From Candidatus Marithrix sp. Canyon 246 (GTDB lineage: Bacteria; Pseudomonadota; Gammaproteobacteria; Beggiatoales; Beggiatoaceae), in the NCBI RefSeq assembly GCF_001723685.1, contig NZ_MCBX01000006.1, positions 1-64,000 on the forward strand: 64,000 bases of DNA, read 5' to 3'. Below, piece by piece: positions 1 through 10,208 of this stretch (the first letter of the stretch is position 1; every line of letters starts with the position of its first letter). A program made the position numbers and the translations under genes. The notes beneath the pieces are model-generated. The model saw only the letters and a program-made list of their open reading frames with translations, made no database searches and was not told the DNA's origin.

Positions 1-284
1 CCTCTGAGCTAGAAATCAGTTTAGGCAAAGCCAATTATTGTTTAAAAGCTTTGATTGATAAAGGTTATTTAAAAATTAAAAAATTTAATAGTAGTAAACG
101 TAAGGCATTATATATTTATCATTTAACACCTAAAGGTATTCAAGCTAAAGCTAATCTTACTGTACAATTTTTAAAATCTAAAATGGTAGAATATGATCAA
201 ATTAAAAAGGATATTAAAGAATTAGATCAAGAAGTTCAGCGGTTGCAAGAATTGGGACAGTTAAGTACAACTAATGTTAAATAA
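1..284 (+). CDS. MarR-family EPS-associated transcriptional regulator (C-terminal part)
   Basis: The reading frame is open from base 3 with no start, so the N-terminus lies off the left edge. The visible part contains the recognition helix and wing of a winged-helix fold ([20 protein letters not shown], then [13 protein letters not shown]) and ends in a helical, charged segment suited to dimerisation. This pattern matches the MarR-type regulators known to sit at the head of exopolysaccharide loci. It directly precedes the nonulosonic-acid genes and probably controls them; that role is inferred from position and family. A TTG at 51 could be mistaken for the start, but the conserved helix upstream of it shows the gene is longer. 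Confidence 0.75.
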   Translation, partial: SELEISLGKANYCLKALIDKGYLKIKKFNSSKRKALYIYHLTPKGIQAKANLTVQFLKSKMVEYDQIKKDIKELDQEVQRLQELGQLSTTNVK

Positions 285-289
285 CAACA

Positions 290-377
290 TGTCATTCCGA
301 CGTAAGCAGGAACTGTCATTCCGACGTAAGGAGGAATCTTAATAGTATCCAAGATTCCTCCTTACGTCGGAATGACA
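290..377. repeat. Hairpin repeat, GTCATTCCGACG family
   Basis: A perfect 27-base inverted repeat (314-340 and 351-377) separated by 10 bases, preceded by a partial copy of the left arm at 290-311. It is a REP/MITE-like element between the regulator and pseB. Related but diverged elements lie at 3318-3383 and 3613-3717. It could also act as a transcription terminator for the regulator. Confidence 0.8.
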
Positions 378-444
378 AAATAAAAAAAGTCCAAGGCATG
401 AACAAATATTGTGATACAATACCAACATTAAGTACAATAAATAC

Positions 445-470
445 TCAGGAGTTCAAAGCGAAGCTTTGTT
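445..470. repeat. Short dispersed motif with hairpin upstream of pseB
   Basis: CAAAGC-GAA-GCTTTG forms a small hairpin at 456-470. The 17 bases at 445-461 recur as a perfect reverse complement at 23350-23366, just beyond the last gene of the glycan locus. It may belong to a dispersed repeat family; a role as a boundary element is speculative. Confidence 0.4.
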
Positions 471-484
471 ATTAATCAAAATAA

Positions 485-2597
<2,113 letters not shown>

Positions 2598-2601
<4 letters not shown>

Positions 2602-3296
2602 AATTAGCAATTATTCCAGCACGAGGTGGTAGTAAACGCATTCCACATAAAAATATTCGTCCATTTGCTGGCAAACCTATTATTGCTTATTCAATACAAG
2701 CGGCTTTAGAATGCAAGTTATTTGATAAAGTCATTGTTTCCACCGATGATGAAAAGATTGCCAATGTTGCCCGTCAGTTTGGTGCAGAAACGCCTTTTTT
2801 ACGTCCAACTAATTTGGCTGATGATTATACAGGTACAAATGCCGTTGTTAAACATGCTATTTCTTGGTTTATAGAACAAGGCGAAGAAGTGCAGTATGCT
2901 TGCTGCATTTATGCAACCGCACCATTTTTACAAACGCGCTATTTACAGCAAGGTTTTGAAAAATTAAACCACTCAGATAAAGCCTTTGCTTTTTCGGTAA
3001 CAACATTTGCTTTTCCGATACAACGCGCAATTAAAATTAAAACAGATGGCACTGTTGAAGCATTTTTTCCAGAAAATACTGAAAAGCGTTCTCAAGACTT
3101 GGAAGAAGGCTATCATGATGCTGGACAATTTTATTGGGGAAAAGCAGAGTCTTTTTTGCAAGACATTGAAATGTTTTCTGAATCATCATTACCAGTGGTA
3201 TTACCACGCTATTTGGTACAAGATATAGATACTTTAGAAGATTGGACACGGGCAGAGTTAATGTATCAGGCTTATTTAAATGATGTTAGGTACTAG
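2598..3296 (+). CDS. pseF: Pseudaminic acid cytidylyltransferase
   Basis: Activates the finished nonulosonic acid with CTP to give the CMP-sugar used by transferases. The 232-residue protein begins with the nucleotide-binding signature IIPARGGSKRIPHKN of the NeuA/KdsB-like family. It starts at a GTG that overlaps the pseC stop (GTGA). It is followed by a hairpin repeat and the relic of a methyltransferase-like gene, so the original operon has been interrupted here. Confidence 0.93.
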
Positions 3297-3317
3297 AACT
3301 TCAATAAATATCGTCAT

Positions 3318-3383
3318 TTGTCATTTCGACGATAGGAGAAATCTTTAGCATGAATAAGATTTCTCCTGTCGTCGGGATGACAA
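3318..3383. repeat. Hairpin repeat, GTCATTCCGACG family
   Basis: Imperfect inverted repeat with arms 3318-3345 and 3356-3383, related in sequence to the element at 290-377. It lies between pseF and the broken gene at 3400-3600, whose 5' part is missing up to about this point, so insertion or recombination at the repeat may have caused the truncation. Confidence 0.75.
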
Positions 3384-3399
3384 ACAAAAAGGAAAATTA

Positions 3400-3600
3400 A
3401 ATCTTGCCGAATATTACAATCCTACTCCGGTAAGCATTCCTTATCGTGGGCATCAAGACAGGTTGTTTAAACGTGACTTTGCCGGTGAAATAATTGAGAA
3501 ATATCCAGATTTACAGCTAGTAGATTATGGCTTTGTTTATCATGGTGATGCAAATTTTCCTCAAGATGATACTACATGGTTTTTGCTGGAAAAACGCTAA
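3400..3600 (+). pseudogene. C-terminal remnant of a SAM-methyltransferase-like gene
   Basis: An open 66-codon stretch without a start codon ends at TAA 3598-3600. Its product includes PTPVSIPYRGHQDRLFKRDF, then LVDYGFVYHGD and a final TWFLLEKR. I recognise this as the tail of a methyltransferase-like protein that often accompanies nonulosonic-acid cytidylyltransferase genes; this identification is from memory of the family. The missing 5' end coincides with the hairpin element at 3318-3383. Confidence 0.6.
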
Positions 3601-3825
3601 TTACTTACTATTTTGTCATTTCGATCCCGACAATAGGAGGGAACTTGAGAAATCTTGATGCTACTAAGATTAAGATTTCTCGCGTTGTTCGGAATGACAA
3701 GTTGTTCGGAATGACAATAACACTAGTAACCCAACATTTATGATAGACTATGTCAGCTATAGAATTTGAAACAGTGTAAACAGCTGCAATTCTTTAACCA
3801 ATTACCCTAAAATAATGGTGAAAAA
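3601..3825. repeat. Hairpin repeat and antitoxin-like debris
   Basis: Arms at about 3613-3656 and 3672-3700 form a third, more diverged member of the GTCATT hairpin family, with the last 17 bases of the right arm duplicated in tandem (3701-3717). Further on, an ATG near 3750 opens the short string MSAIEFETV before a stop. It resembles the start of small antitoxins but is too short to call. No other gene is seen. Confidence 0.5.
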
Positions 3826-4110
3826 ATGACAACTGTAGTATTACCTAATATAGAGGTAGATCATTCAATATTATTGAGTTTAAAGGAAACAAAAGAAGCT
3901 TTTACTAAGGATATGAAGTTTTATACATCTGTGATGTTGTATAAAAAGAATAAACTATCTCTTGGGAAGGCAGCCAACTTAGCTGATATGGATAAACTTG
4001 ATTTTATAAATAGGTTAAAAGAGGAAAAAATCGCAATCTTTGATTATAATGATGAACAGTTGCAAGATATTTTTAATGGAGCTGACAGGATATTAAAAAT
4101 AATAAAATGA
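3826..4110 (+). CDS. UPF0175-like antitoxin
   Basis: A 94-residue protein with the UPF0175 pattern: a helical N-terminal part, then KNKLSLGKAANLADMDKLDF, which reads as a helix-turn-helix, and a short tail (IAIFDYNDEQLQDIF). Proteins of this family are typically encoded immediately before a PIN-like DUF3368 toxin, as here, where the stop overlaps the next ATG by four bases. It probably binds and neutralises that toxin and may repress the pair. The function is inferred from family and gene order. Confidence 0.7.
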   Translation: MTTVVLPNIEVDHSILLSLKETKEAFTKDMKFYTSVMLYKKNKLSLGKAANLADMDKLDFINRLKEEKIAIFDYNDEQLQDIFNGADRILKIIK

Positions 4111-4586
4111 TTGTTGTATCAAACACAACCCCTATAATATCTTTATCTTCAATTAATCAAATTGAATTGTTGAAAAAATTATTTGGGAACGTGTATATTC
4201 CCCAAGCAGTATATGATGAAATAAAAAGTAAAACTTCATTTGGTTATAATGAAATTGATCAAGATTTTTTTAAAGTAGAGAAAATAAAAGATAGGTTAGC
4301 TGTAAATATTTTGCTTAATGATTTAGATTTAGGTGAGGCTGAAACCATTGTATTATCTAAAGAATTAGAAGCATCTATTATTTTAATTGATGAAAATATT
4401 GGATATGAGATTGCTAAATCTCAAAATTTAAATGTAGAAAGAACTTTATCATTACTTATTGCTGCTAAACAAAAAGGTTATATTTTGCAGGTAAAACCAT
4501 TACTTGATGAAATGATTAATAAAAACAGATGGATTAGTAAAAAAATATACCGCAAAGTGCTAATGTTTTGTGATGAATTAGATTAA
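4107..4586 (+). CDS. DUF3368 PIN-like toxin
   Basis: 159 residues with the start VVSNTTPIISLSSI typical of DUF3368 proteins, a mid-protein DLGEAETIVLS and LIDENIGYEIA matching the conserved acidic positions of PIN-like nucleases. Members are regarded as putative RNases of toxin-antitoxin pairs. It is coupled to the UPF0175 gene upstream (ATGA overlap) and sits five bases before pseG. The pair therefore occupies the inside of the sugar operon and was probably inserted there. Confidence 0.7.
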   Translation: MIVVSNTTPIISLSSINQIELLKKLFGNVYIPQAVYDEIKSKTSFGYNEIDQDFFKVEKIKDRLAVNILLNDLDLGEAETIVLSKELEASIILIDENIGYEIAKSQNLNVERTLSLLIAAKQKGYILQVKPLLDEMINKNRWISKKIYRKVLMFCDELD

Positions 4587-4591
4587 AAAAC

Positions 4592-6088
4592 ATGGAAATT
4601 CTAATCCGAACCGACGCATCCGAACAAATAGGCAGTGGTCATGTCATGCGTTGCCTAAGCCTAGCCAATGAATTAAGGCAAAAAGCGCGTGTATCTTTTA
4701 TTTGCCAAGAGTTACCGGGCAATATGTGCGATTATATAGAACAACAAGGCTATCCAGTTCATAGCAATGCCATTTTAGCCGCTGAGAATAAATTGATAGA
4801 TTGGCTTATTGTTGATCATTATTCCATAGACGCGCAGTGGGAAACAACTATGCGTCCCTATGTTAGAAAAATCATGGTAATTGATGATATGGCTAATCGA
4901 AAACATGATTGTGATTTGCTACTTGATCAAAATCTTTATGTGGATATGGAAAGCCGCTATCATGATTTAGTGCCACAGCATTGTAAACAATTGCTCGGTC
5001 CAAAATACGCATTATTGAGACCTGAATTTTTATCAGCACGTCAAACATTAAGAAAACGAGATGGCAGTATCAAGCGGATATTGATATTTCTGGGTGGCAG
5101 TGATCCAACAAATGAAACCACGAAAGCATTAGACGCGATAAAATTATTAAATTACCCTGATATTGCAGTGGATGTTGTTGTTGGTGCAAGTAATCCTCAT
5201 AAGGAACAGATTAAACAGTTATGTGCCTCTTTGCCTAATAGCAGTTATTATTGTCAAGTCTCTAATATGGCAGAATTAATGGTTAAAGCAGATTTAGCGA
5301 TTGGGGCTGGAGGAAGTACCAATTGGGAACGCTGTTGTTTGGGTTTACCAAGTTTAGTGATAACAATTGCAGAAAATCAAGAAGAATTAACTCAGACATT
5401 ACATGAACAAACTTATCTTTGTTGGCTAGGAACAAAGGAAAAGGTTTCTGCTGAAACTATTTGGCAAAATTTATCTGATATTTTGAATGAACCAGAACGA
5501 GTATTATCCTTTATTGAAAGGGGAAAACAATTGGTTGATGGAAATGGAACGAAAAGAGTCAGTTCAATAATTGAAGAAACTCATATTTCTGAAGAATATA
5601 GATTGCGTAAGGCAACAGCTGAAGACTTATTAACTTATTATCATTGGGCAAATGATGAAGCAGTACGAAAAAATTCGTTTTCTCCAGAACCTATTGATTT
5701 AGAAACCCACAAATGTTGGTTTCAACAAAAGCTAAATAATCCTGATACATTGTTATATATTTTAGAAAAAAATGAAAATCCAGTTGGACAAATTCGTTTT
5801 GATGTAGAAGAAAAAATTGCACATATTGATTATTCAATTGATTCAAAATTTCGCCGTTTGGGACTTGGTAAACAGATATTACAACTTGGGATTAAAAAAA
5901 AATTATTGGATGAGTCAAGAGAAGTTTATTTTCAAGCTGTAGTAAAAACTGAAAATTTTGTTTCTAATCAAATATTTCAAAAAATAGGTTTTAATAAAGT
6001 GGCGGCAAAACAAACAAACAAACAAAGCAAGAACCCAGCCACAACCACTTATCAATTGAAATTATCTCCGATAAACAAAGCTGGATAA
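4592..6088 (+). CDS. pseG: PseG sugar-nucleotide hydrolase fused to a PseH-like GNAT acetyltransferase
   Basis: Residues 1 to about 325 are PseG, which removes UDP from UDP-2,4-diacetamido-trideoxy-altropyranose. The N-terminal GSGHVMRCLSLA (His17) and the later GAGGSTNWERCC match this MurG-like fold. Residues from about 332 to 498 form a separate GNAT domain with the acetyl-CoA loop RRLGLGK, most likely the PseH N-acetyltransferase that precedes PseG in the pathway. At 498 residues the protein is about 200 longer than stand-alone PseG. Fusion would place two consecutive steps in one polypeptide. pseH is otherwise not seen, which supports this reading. Confidence 0.9.
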   Translation: MEILIRTDASEQIGSGHVMRCLSLANELRQKARVSFICQELPGNMCDYIEQQGYPVHSNAILAAENKLIDWLIVDHYSIDAQWETTMRPYVRKIMVIDDMANRKHDCDLLLDQNLYVDMESRYHDLVPQHCKQLLGPKYALLRPEFLSARQTLRKRDGSIKRILIFLGGSDPTNETTKALDAIKLLNYPDIAVDVVVGASNPHKEQIKQLCASLPNSSYYCQVSNMAELMVKADLAIGAGGSTNWERCCLGLPSLVITIAENQEELTQTLHEQTYLCWLGTKEKVSAETIWQNLSDILNEPERVLSFIERGKQLVDGNGTKRVSSIIEETHISEEYRLRKATAEDLLTYYHWANDEAVRKNSFSPEPIDLETHKCWFQQKLNNPDTLLYILEKNENPVGQIRFDVEEKIAHIDYSIDSKFRRLGLGKQILQLGIKKKLLDESREVYFQAVVKTENFVSNQIFQKIGFNKVAAKQTNKQSKNPATTTYQLKLSPINKAG

Positions 6089-6690
6089 ACAATTATTTAC
6101 CCTCAATGATCGCGCAATTAGTAGAACTGGGGCATAAAGTGGCATGGAAGCATGAAGTCAAAGAAATAGATTCTGGAGACTTGGCATTTTTTCTTAGTTG
6201 TGGACAAATAGCCACTCCGAAAATTTTAAAAAAACACCACCACAATCTGGTAGTACATGAAAGCAATTTACCAGAAGGAAAAGGTTGGTCTCCATTAACA
6301 TGGCAGATATTAGAAGGAAAAAATGAAATACCAATCTGCTTATTTGAAGCACAAGAAACAGTTGATAGTGGAAAAATTTATATTAAAGACACTTTAAAAT
6401 TTAAAGGAGCTGAATTGGTAGATGAATTACGTCATGTACAAGCCATGATGACTATTGAAATGTGTCTCAAGTTTGTTAGGGAATATCCCGAAATCGTATT
6501 AAAAGGACAAAAACAAGAAGGTAAATCAAGCTATTATAAAAGAAGAAAGCCGCAAGATAGTCAACTTGATATGGATAAAACTATACGTGAGCAATTTAAT
6601 TTATTAAGGGTGGTGGATAATGAAAAGTATCCGGCTTTTTTTGAGGTTGATGGTGAAAGGTTTATTTTTAAAATAGAAAAAAAAGCATAA
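6055..6690 (+). CDS. Formyltransferase-family protein (start uncertain)
   Basis: Related to the N-terminal domain of methionyl-tRNA formyltransferase and to sugar N-formyltransferases. Key pieces are HESNLPEGKGWSPL, corresponding to the HxSxLPxxxG motif with the catalytic His, and ETVDSGKIY, holding the catalytic Asp. The first ATG in frame is at 6106 (194 residues), but translation continues sensibly upstream (IISDKQSWINNYLPS) into the end of pseG with no ATG, GTG or TTG. The conserved N-terminus therefore either starts at a rare ATT near 6055-6061 or has lost its start codon. It probably formylates an amino group of the nonulosonic acid precursor; this is inference from context. Confidence 0.7.
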   Translation: MEIISDKQSWINNYLPSMIAQLVELGHKVAWKHEVKEIDSGDLAFFLSCGQIATPKILKKHHHNLVVHESNLPEGKGWSPLTWQILEGKNEIPICLFEAQETVDSGKIYIKDTLKFKGAELVDELRHVQAMMTIEMCLKFVREYPEIVLKGQKQEGKSSYYKRRKPQDSQLDMDKTIREQFNLLRVVDNEKYPAFFEVDGERFIFKIEKKA

Positions 6691-6713
6691 TTATTTGTGG
6701 AGATATTAATTTA

Positions 6714-6971
6714 ATGAAACTACGTAAAATTATTACTGACTTATTCATGGAAAGCCTAGAAGCAAGAAATCAAAACTTAAAGAAAGAATTAACGGATGAA
6801 ACCGTACTTTTAGAAAGTGGTCTTGATTCTTTAGGTTTTGCCATATTAGTGGCGCAATTGGAAGACAAATTAAACTATGACCCTTTTACTTTAATGGAAG
6901 AACCTGTATATCCTCGCACATTTGGGGACTTTGTCGCTGTTTATGAAAAATATAAAGATCATGCACGTTAA
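6714..6971 (+). CDS. Acyl carrier protein
   Basis: An 85-residue acidic, helical protein with the phosphopantetheine attachment site at Ser39 in ESGLDSLGFA. Dedicated carrier proteins of this kind hold an acyl group as a thioester for tailoring enzymes. It lies directly before an AMP-forming ligase and a short-chain reductase, and the three are spaced by only a few bases. It is therefore likely a pathway-specific carrier and not the fatty-acid AcpP. A GTGGAG about 15 bases upstream is a plausible ribosome-binding site. Confidence 0.88.
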   Translation: MKLRKIITDLFMESLEARNQNLKKELTDETVLLESGLDSLGFAILVAQLEDKLNYDPFTLMEEPVYPRTFGDFVAVYEKYKDHAR

Positions 6972-6976
6972 AAAAT

Positions 6977-8368
6977 ATGTTAGCCAATACTATTTACTCA
7001 CTTGAACCACAACACAAATTATGGCATATTTCTGCTTCACGTATTATTTGTGCTGGTGAACTGACAAACTTTTTATTTGATTCATATAGTTACATCATAA
7101 AGTATCAGTCACAAAAAATTGCATTGTCAGTAAAAGACATGAAAACCCTTGCTTTGTTACTTGTTATGTTTGATGGTGTCTGTGAACAAATACTTTTATT
7201 ACCACAAGGATTGTCAGAAGATCAAATTAAAAGTTTCTTTAAATTATCAGGAACAAAAATTTTCTTTAGTGATCAAGAAATTACTTTTGATACAAATGAT
7301 GTAGGCAGTGTGATTTTTAATCCAGATATTTTTGGTAGTAAAAAAGAATCTAAAAAAGATTCTTCTGTTTCTCCTTATATAAACTTTACTGCCCATGATA
7401 CTAATTGGATTATTCCAACTTCAGGAACTACTGGCACTCCTAAATTGGTTTCTCATAATTTAAACTCATTAACTAAAACCATTAATAGGGATATTAATAA
7501 AGGCAAACTCTATAACTGGGGATTACTATATGACTTGACTCGTTTTGCTGGATTACAGGTATTTTTGCAAAGTTTAATGGGAGGCTCTTTATTAATATTT
7601 ACAGAGCCACTTGAAACCCTAGAAAAACGAATTTCCGTACTAGTGAAAGCTAAATGTTCTGCTTTATCCGCAACACCAACAATGTGGCGTAAAATCTTAA
7701 TGTCTGAAAATGCAAAACAACTTGCTCTTAAACAAATTACACTTGGTGGTGAAATTGCAGACAATCAAATTTTATTAGCCTTAAAAGCAACATATCCCAA
7801 AGCGCGTCTCATTCATATTTACGCTTCAACAGAAGCTGGTGTTGGTTTTGTAGTCAATGACGGATTTGAAGGTTTTCCAGTTTCTTATCTTAATAATCCA
7901 CCCAAAGGTATTGAACTAGTTGTGAACCAGCAAGGTTTTTTATTACTTCGTTCTAAACAAACCACACAACAATATCTTGATAAAGATCAAATTTTAAAAG
8001 AGAACGATGGATTTATAAATACTGGAGATTTAGTTAAAAAAGTAGGAGAGCGTTTTATTTTCTTAGGACGTGCTAATGGTGCCATTAATGTGGGTGGTAA
8101 TAAAGTACAGCCTGAAGAAGTTGAAGAAGTGATACGATCTTATGAAGGTGTTAAGTTCGTATCTATTGGTGCTCGCAAAAATCCCATCACTGGTTCATTA
8201 GTTGAAGCCAAAATTGTAATTGATAAGAATATTAAAGATTCAACTGACTTTAAAAAATCTCTTAGGGAACACTGCCGACAATATCTTGAGCCTTATAAAA
8301 TTCCCGGTATTATTAAGATCGTTGATGATATAGAAATTAATGCTATGGGTAAATTGCAAAGAAAATAA
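6977..8368 (+). CDS. AMP-forming acyl ligase (ANL superfamily)
   Basis: 463 residues. The phosphate-binding loop TSGTTGTPKLVSHN (residues about 145-158), IYASTEAGVG (adenine motif) and NTGDLV (the ATP-ribose Asp) are in the usual order, followed by a compact C-terminal domain ending in INAMGKLQRK with the catalytic lysine position. It should activate a carboxylic acid as the adenylate and load it on the neighbouring carrier protein. The substrate cannot be read from the sequence. The short N-terminal region before the loop is diverged from ordinary acyl-CoA synthetases. Confidence 0.85.
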   Translation: MLANTIYSLEPQHKLWHISASRIICAGELTNFLFDSYSYIIKYQSQKIALSVKDMKTLALLLVMFDGVCEQILLLPQGLSEDQIKSFFKLSGTKIFFSDQEITFDTNDVGSVIFNPDIFGSKKESKKDSSVSPYINFTAHDTNWIIPTSGTTGTPKLVSHNLNSLTKTINRDINKGKLYNWGLLYDLTRFAGLQVFLQSLMGGSLLIFTEPLETLEKRISVLVKAKCSALSATPTMWRKILMSENAKQLALKQITLGGEIADNQILLALKATYPKARLIHIYASTEAGVGFVVNDGFEGFPVSYLNNPPKGIELVVNQQGFLLLRSKQTTQQYLDKDQILKENDGFINTGDLVKKVGERFIFLGRANGAINVGGNKVQPEEVEEVIRSYEGVKFVSIGARKNPITGSLVEAKIVIDKNIKDSTDFKKSLREHCRQYLEPYKIPGIIKIVDDIEINAMGKLQRK

Positions 8369-8370
8369 TT

Positions 8371-9108
8371 ATGATGAATAAAAATGTACTAGTAACAGGG
8401 GCTACTCGTGGTTTGGGTTTAGCTATTACTCGTCGTTTACAAATTGAGGGGTATCATGTCATTGCAACGGGAAGGAAACAAACCTCAGAATTAAAAGAAT
8501 TAATTTTAAATAATGACAATGTTTCTGGAAAGGTAATATTTCATCCATTTGATTTGTCTAAGCTAAATGAAATTCATGAGTTCGTGAAATTTATAACAAA
8601 AGAGAACGGAGGGTTTTATGGCTTAATCAACAATGCGGCTTTAGGTTATGATGGTGTTTTAGCAACTATGCATGACTCACAAATTGCTGAAATTGTTAAT
8701 GTTAATACTTTATCAGTTATTTTATTGACTAAATATCTGTGTCGTTCAATGTTGATTAATGGAAAAGGACGCATTATCAATATATCCTCTATTATAGGCT
8801 CAACAGGCTTTAATGGTTTATCTGTTTATGGCGCAACTAAATCAGCATTATTAGGTTTTACTAAATCATTATCTAGGGAACTCGGTAAAGCGAATATAAC
8901 AGTTAACTCAATTGCGCCGGGTTATATGGAAACTGACATGACAAATTTACTTCAGGGTGACAAGTTGCTTGCGATTAAACGCCGAAGTCCAATGGGTAAA
9001 TTAGTTGGTGTGGATGATGTGGCTGGCAGTGTTGTTTTTTTATTAGGTAAGGATGCTGCTATGATTACAGGAACAACGATTACCGTTGATGGTGGTAGTA
9101 CCGCTTAG
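8371..9108 (+). CDS. Short-chain dehydrogenase/reductase, FabG-like
   Basis: 245 residues with the classical SDR features: cofactor loop TGATRGLG near residue 10, NNAALGYDG, catalytic Ser in INISSIIGS, and Tyr/Lys in YGATKSALLG, ending in the usual ITGTTITVDGG. It is FabG-like in length and motifs. Next to the carrier protein and ligase, a reasonable hypothesis is reduction of a 3-oxoacyl group on the carrier. It could equally act on the sugar, as PtmA-type SDRs do in legionaminic acid loci. Confidence 0.85.
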   Translation: MMNKNVLVTGATRGLGLAITRRLQIEGYHVIATGRKQTSELKELILNNDNVSGKVIFHPFDLSKLNEIHEFVKFITKENGGFYGLINNAALGYDGVLATMHDSQIAEIVNVNTLSVILLTKYLCRSMLINGKGRIINISSIIGSTGFNGLSVYGATKSALLGFTKSLSRELGKANITVNSIAPGYMETDMTNLLQGDKLLAIKRRSPMGKLVGVDDVAGSVVFLLGKDAAMITGTTITVDGGSTA

Positions 9109-9139
9109 ATACGATTTGTGTATAACTATGATAGAATCT

Positions 9140-10186
9140 ATGAAAAATATAAAAATTGCGGACAAATTAATTGGTGTAGATCATAAGCCTTTTATAATAG
9201 CTGAAATGTCAGCAAATCATAATCAATCTTTGGAACGGGCACTAAAAATAGTTGATGAGGCTGCAAAATGTGGTGTTGATGCTGTAAAAATACAAACAGC
9301 TACTCCTGACGGTTTAACGCTTAATATTAATGAAGGAGAATTTGTTGTCAATGACGGAGGATTATGGAATAAAAATTCTTTGTATGAACTATACACTAAA
9401 GCTCACACGCCTTGGGAATGGCATGAACCCATTTTTAAAAGATGTCAAGAACATGGGATTATAGGTTTCAGTTCACCATTTGAATTGGAAGCTGTTGACT
9501 TTTTAGAAAGCTTAGATGTACCTTTGTACAAAATCGCTTCCTTTGAAATGGTGGATTTTCATCTTATTCGTAAAGTGGCAGCTACTGGGAAGCCAATGAT
9601 TATTTCCACCGGCATGGCAACGGCTGCAGAGATTGATGAGACTGTTCATATAGCTCATGATGCCGGATGCAAAAATATTATTCTCCTAAAGTGTACAAGT
9701 ACTTATCCAGCCACACCTAAAGACAGTAATGTTATTACGATTTCTCATATGAGAGAAATGACCCAATGTCAAGTTGGTTTATCAGATCATACTATGGGAA
9801 TAGGGGCGGCGGTTGCAGCGGTTGCCTTTGGAGCAACTGTGATTGAAAAACATTTTACCTTAAAACGTGCTGATGGTGGTGTTGATTCGGCGTTTTCTTT
9901 AGAACCTAATGAATTAAAATCACTTGTCATTGAAACTGAAAGGGCATTTCATGCACTTGGAAAAGTAACCTATGGTAGTGTTAAATCAGAACAAAAATCT
10001 AAGTTATTTCGACGTTCTTTATATATTGTTCAAGATATGAAGGTAGGAGATGTGCTAACAAAAGAAAATTTGCGAATTATTCGTCCCGGTTTTGGATTAT
10101 ATCCCAAATATTATGATGTTTTATTAGGTAAAAAAGTATCAAAAAATATAAAATGTGGAACTCCGACCAATTGGGATATGATATAA
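9140..10186 (+). CDS. pseI: Pseudaminic acid synthase, divergent copy 1
   Basis: NeuB-family aldolase that condenses the 6-deoxy-diacetamido sugar with phosphoenolpyruvate. A TIM-barrel part with PFIIAEMSANHNQSLERAL, KPMIISTGMAT and EKHFTL is followed by a C-terminal SAF (antifreeze-like) domain with RRSLYI and KKVSKN. ATGs occur at 9128 and 9140; 9140 is preferred because it aligns with the start of the second copy (348 versus 347 residues). Compared with copy 2, the loop after KIQT reads ATPDGLTLN in place of YTADTMTLD, so its substrate preference may differ. Confidence 0.88.
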   Translation: MKNIKIADKLIGVDHKPFIIAEMSANHNQSLERALKIVDEAAKCGVDAVKIQTATPDGLTLNINEGEFVVNDGGLWNKNSLYELYTKAHTPWEWHEPIFKRCQEHGIIGFSSPFELEAVDFLESLDVPLYKIASFEMVDFHLIRKVAATGKPMIISTGMATAAEIDETVHIAHDAGCKNIILLKCTSTYPATPKDSNVITISHMREMTQCQVGLSDHTMGIGAAVAAVAFGATVIEKHFTLKRADGGVDSAFSLEPNELKSLVIETERAFHALGKVTYGSVKSEQKSKLFRRSLYIVQDMKVGDVLTKENLRIIRPGFGLYPKYYDVLLGKKVSKNIKCGTPTNWDMI

Positions 10187-10208
10187 CTTTCAGAGAAATT
10201 AAACAATA

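Noticed and set aside
9086-9139. Upstream start of the first pseI
   Set aside because: The extra residues overlap the end of the reductase gene and are absent from the second pseI, which aligns with ATG 9140.
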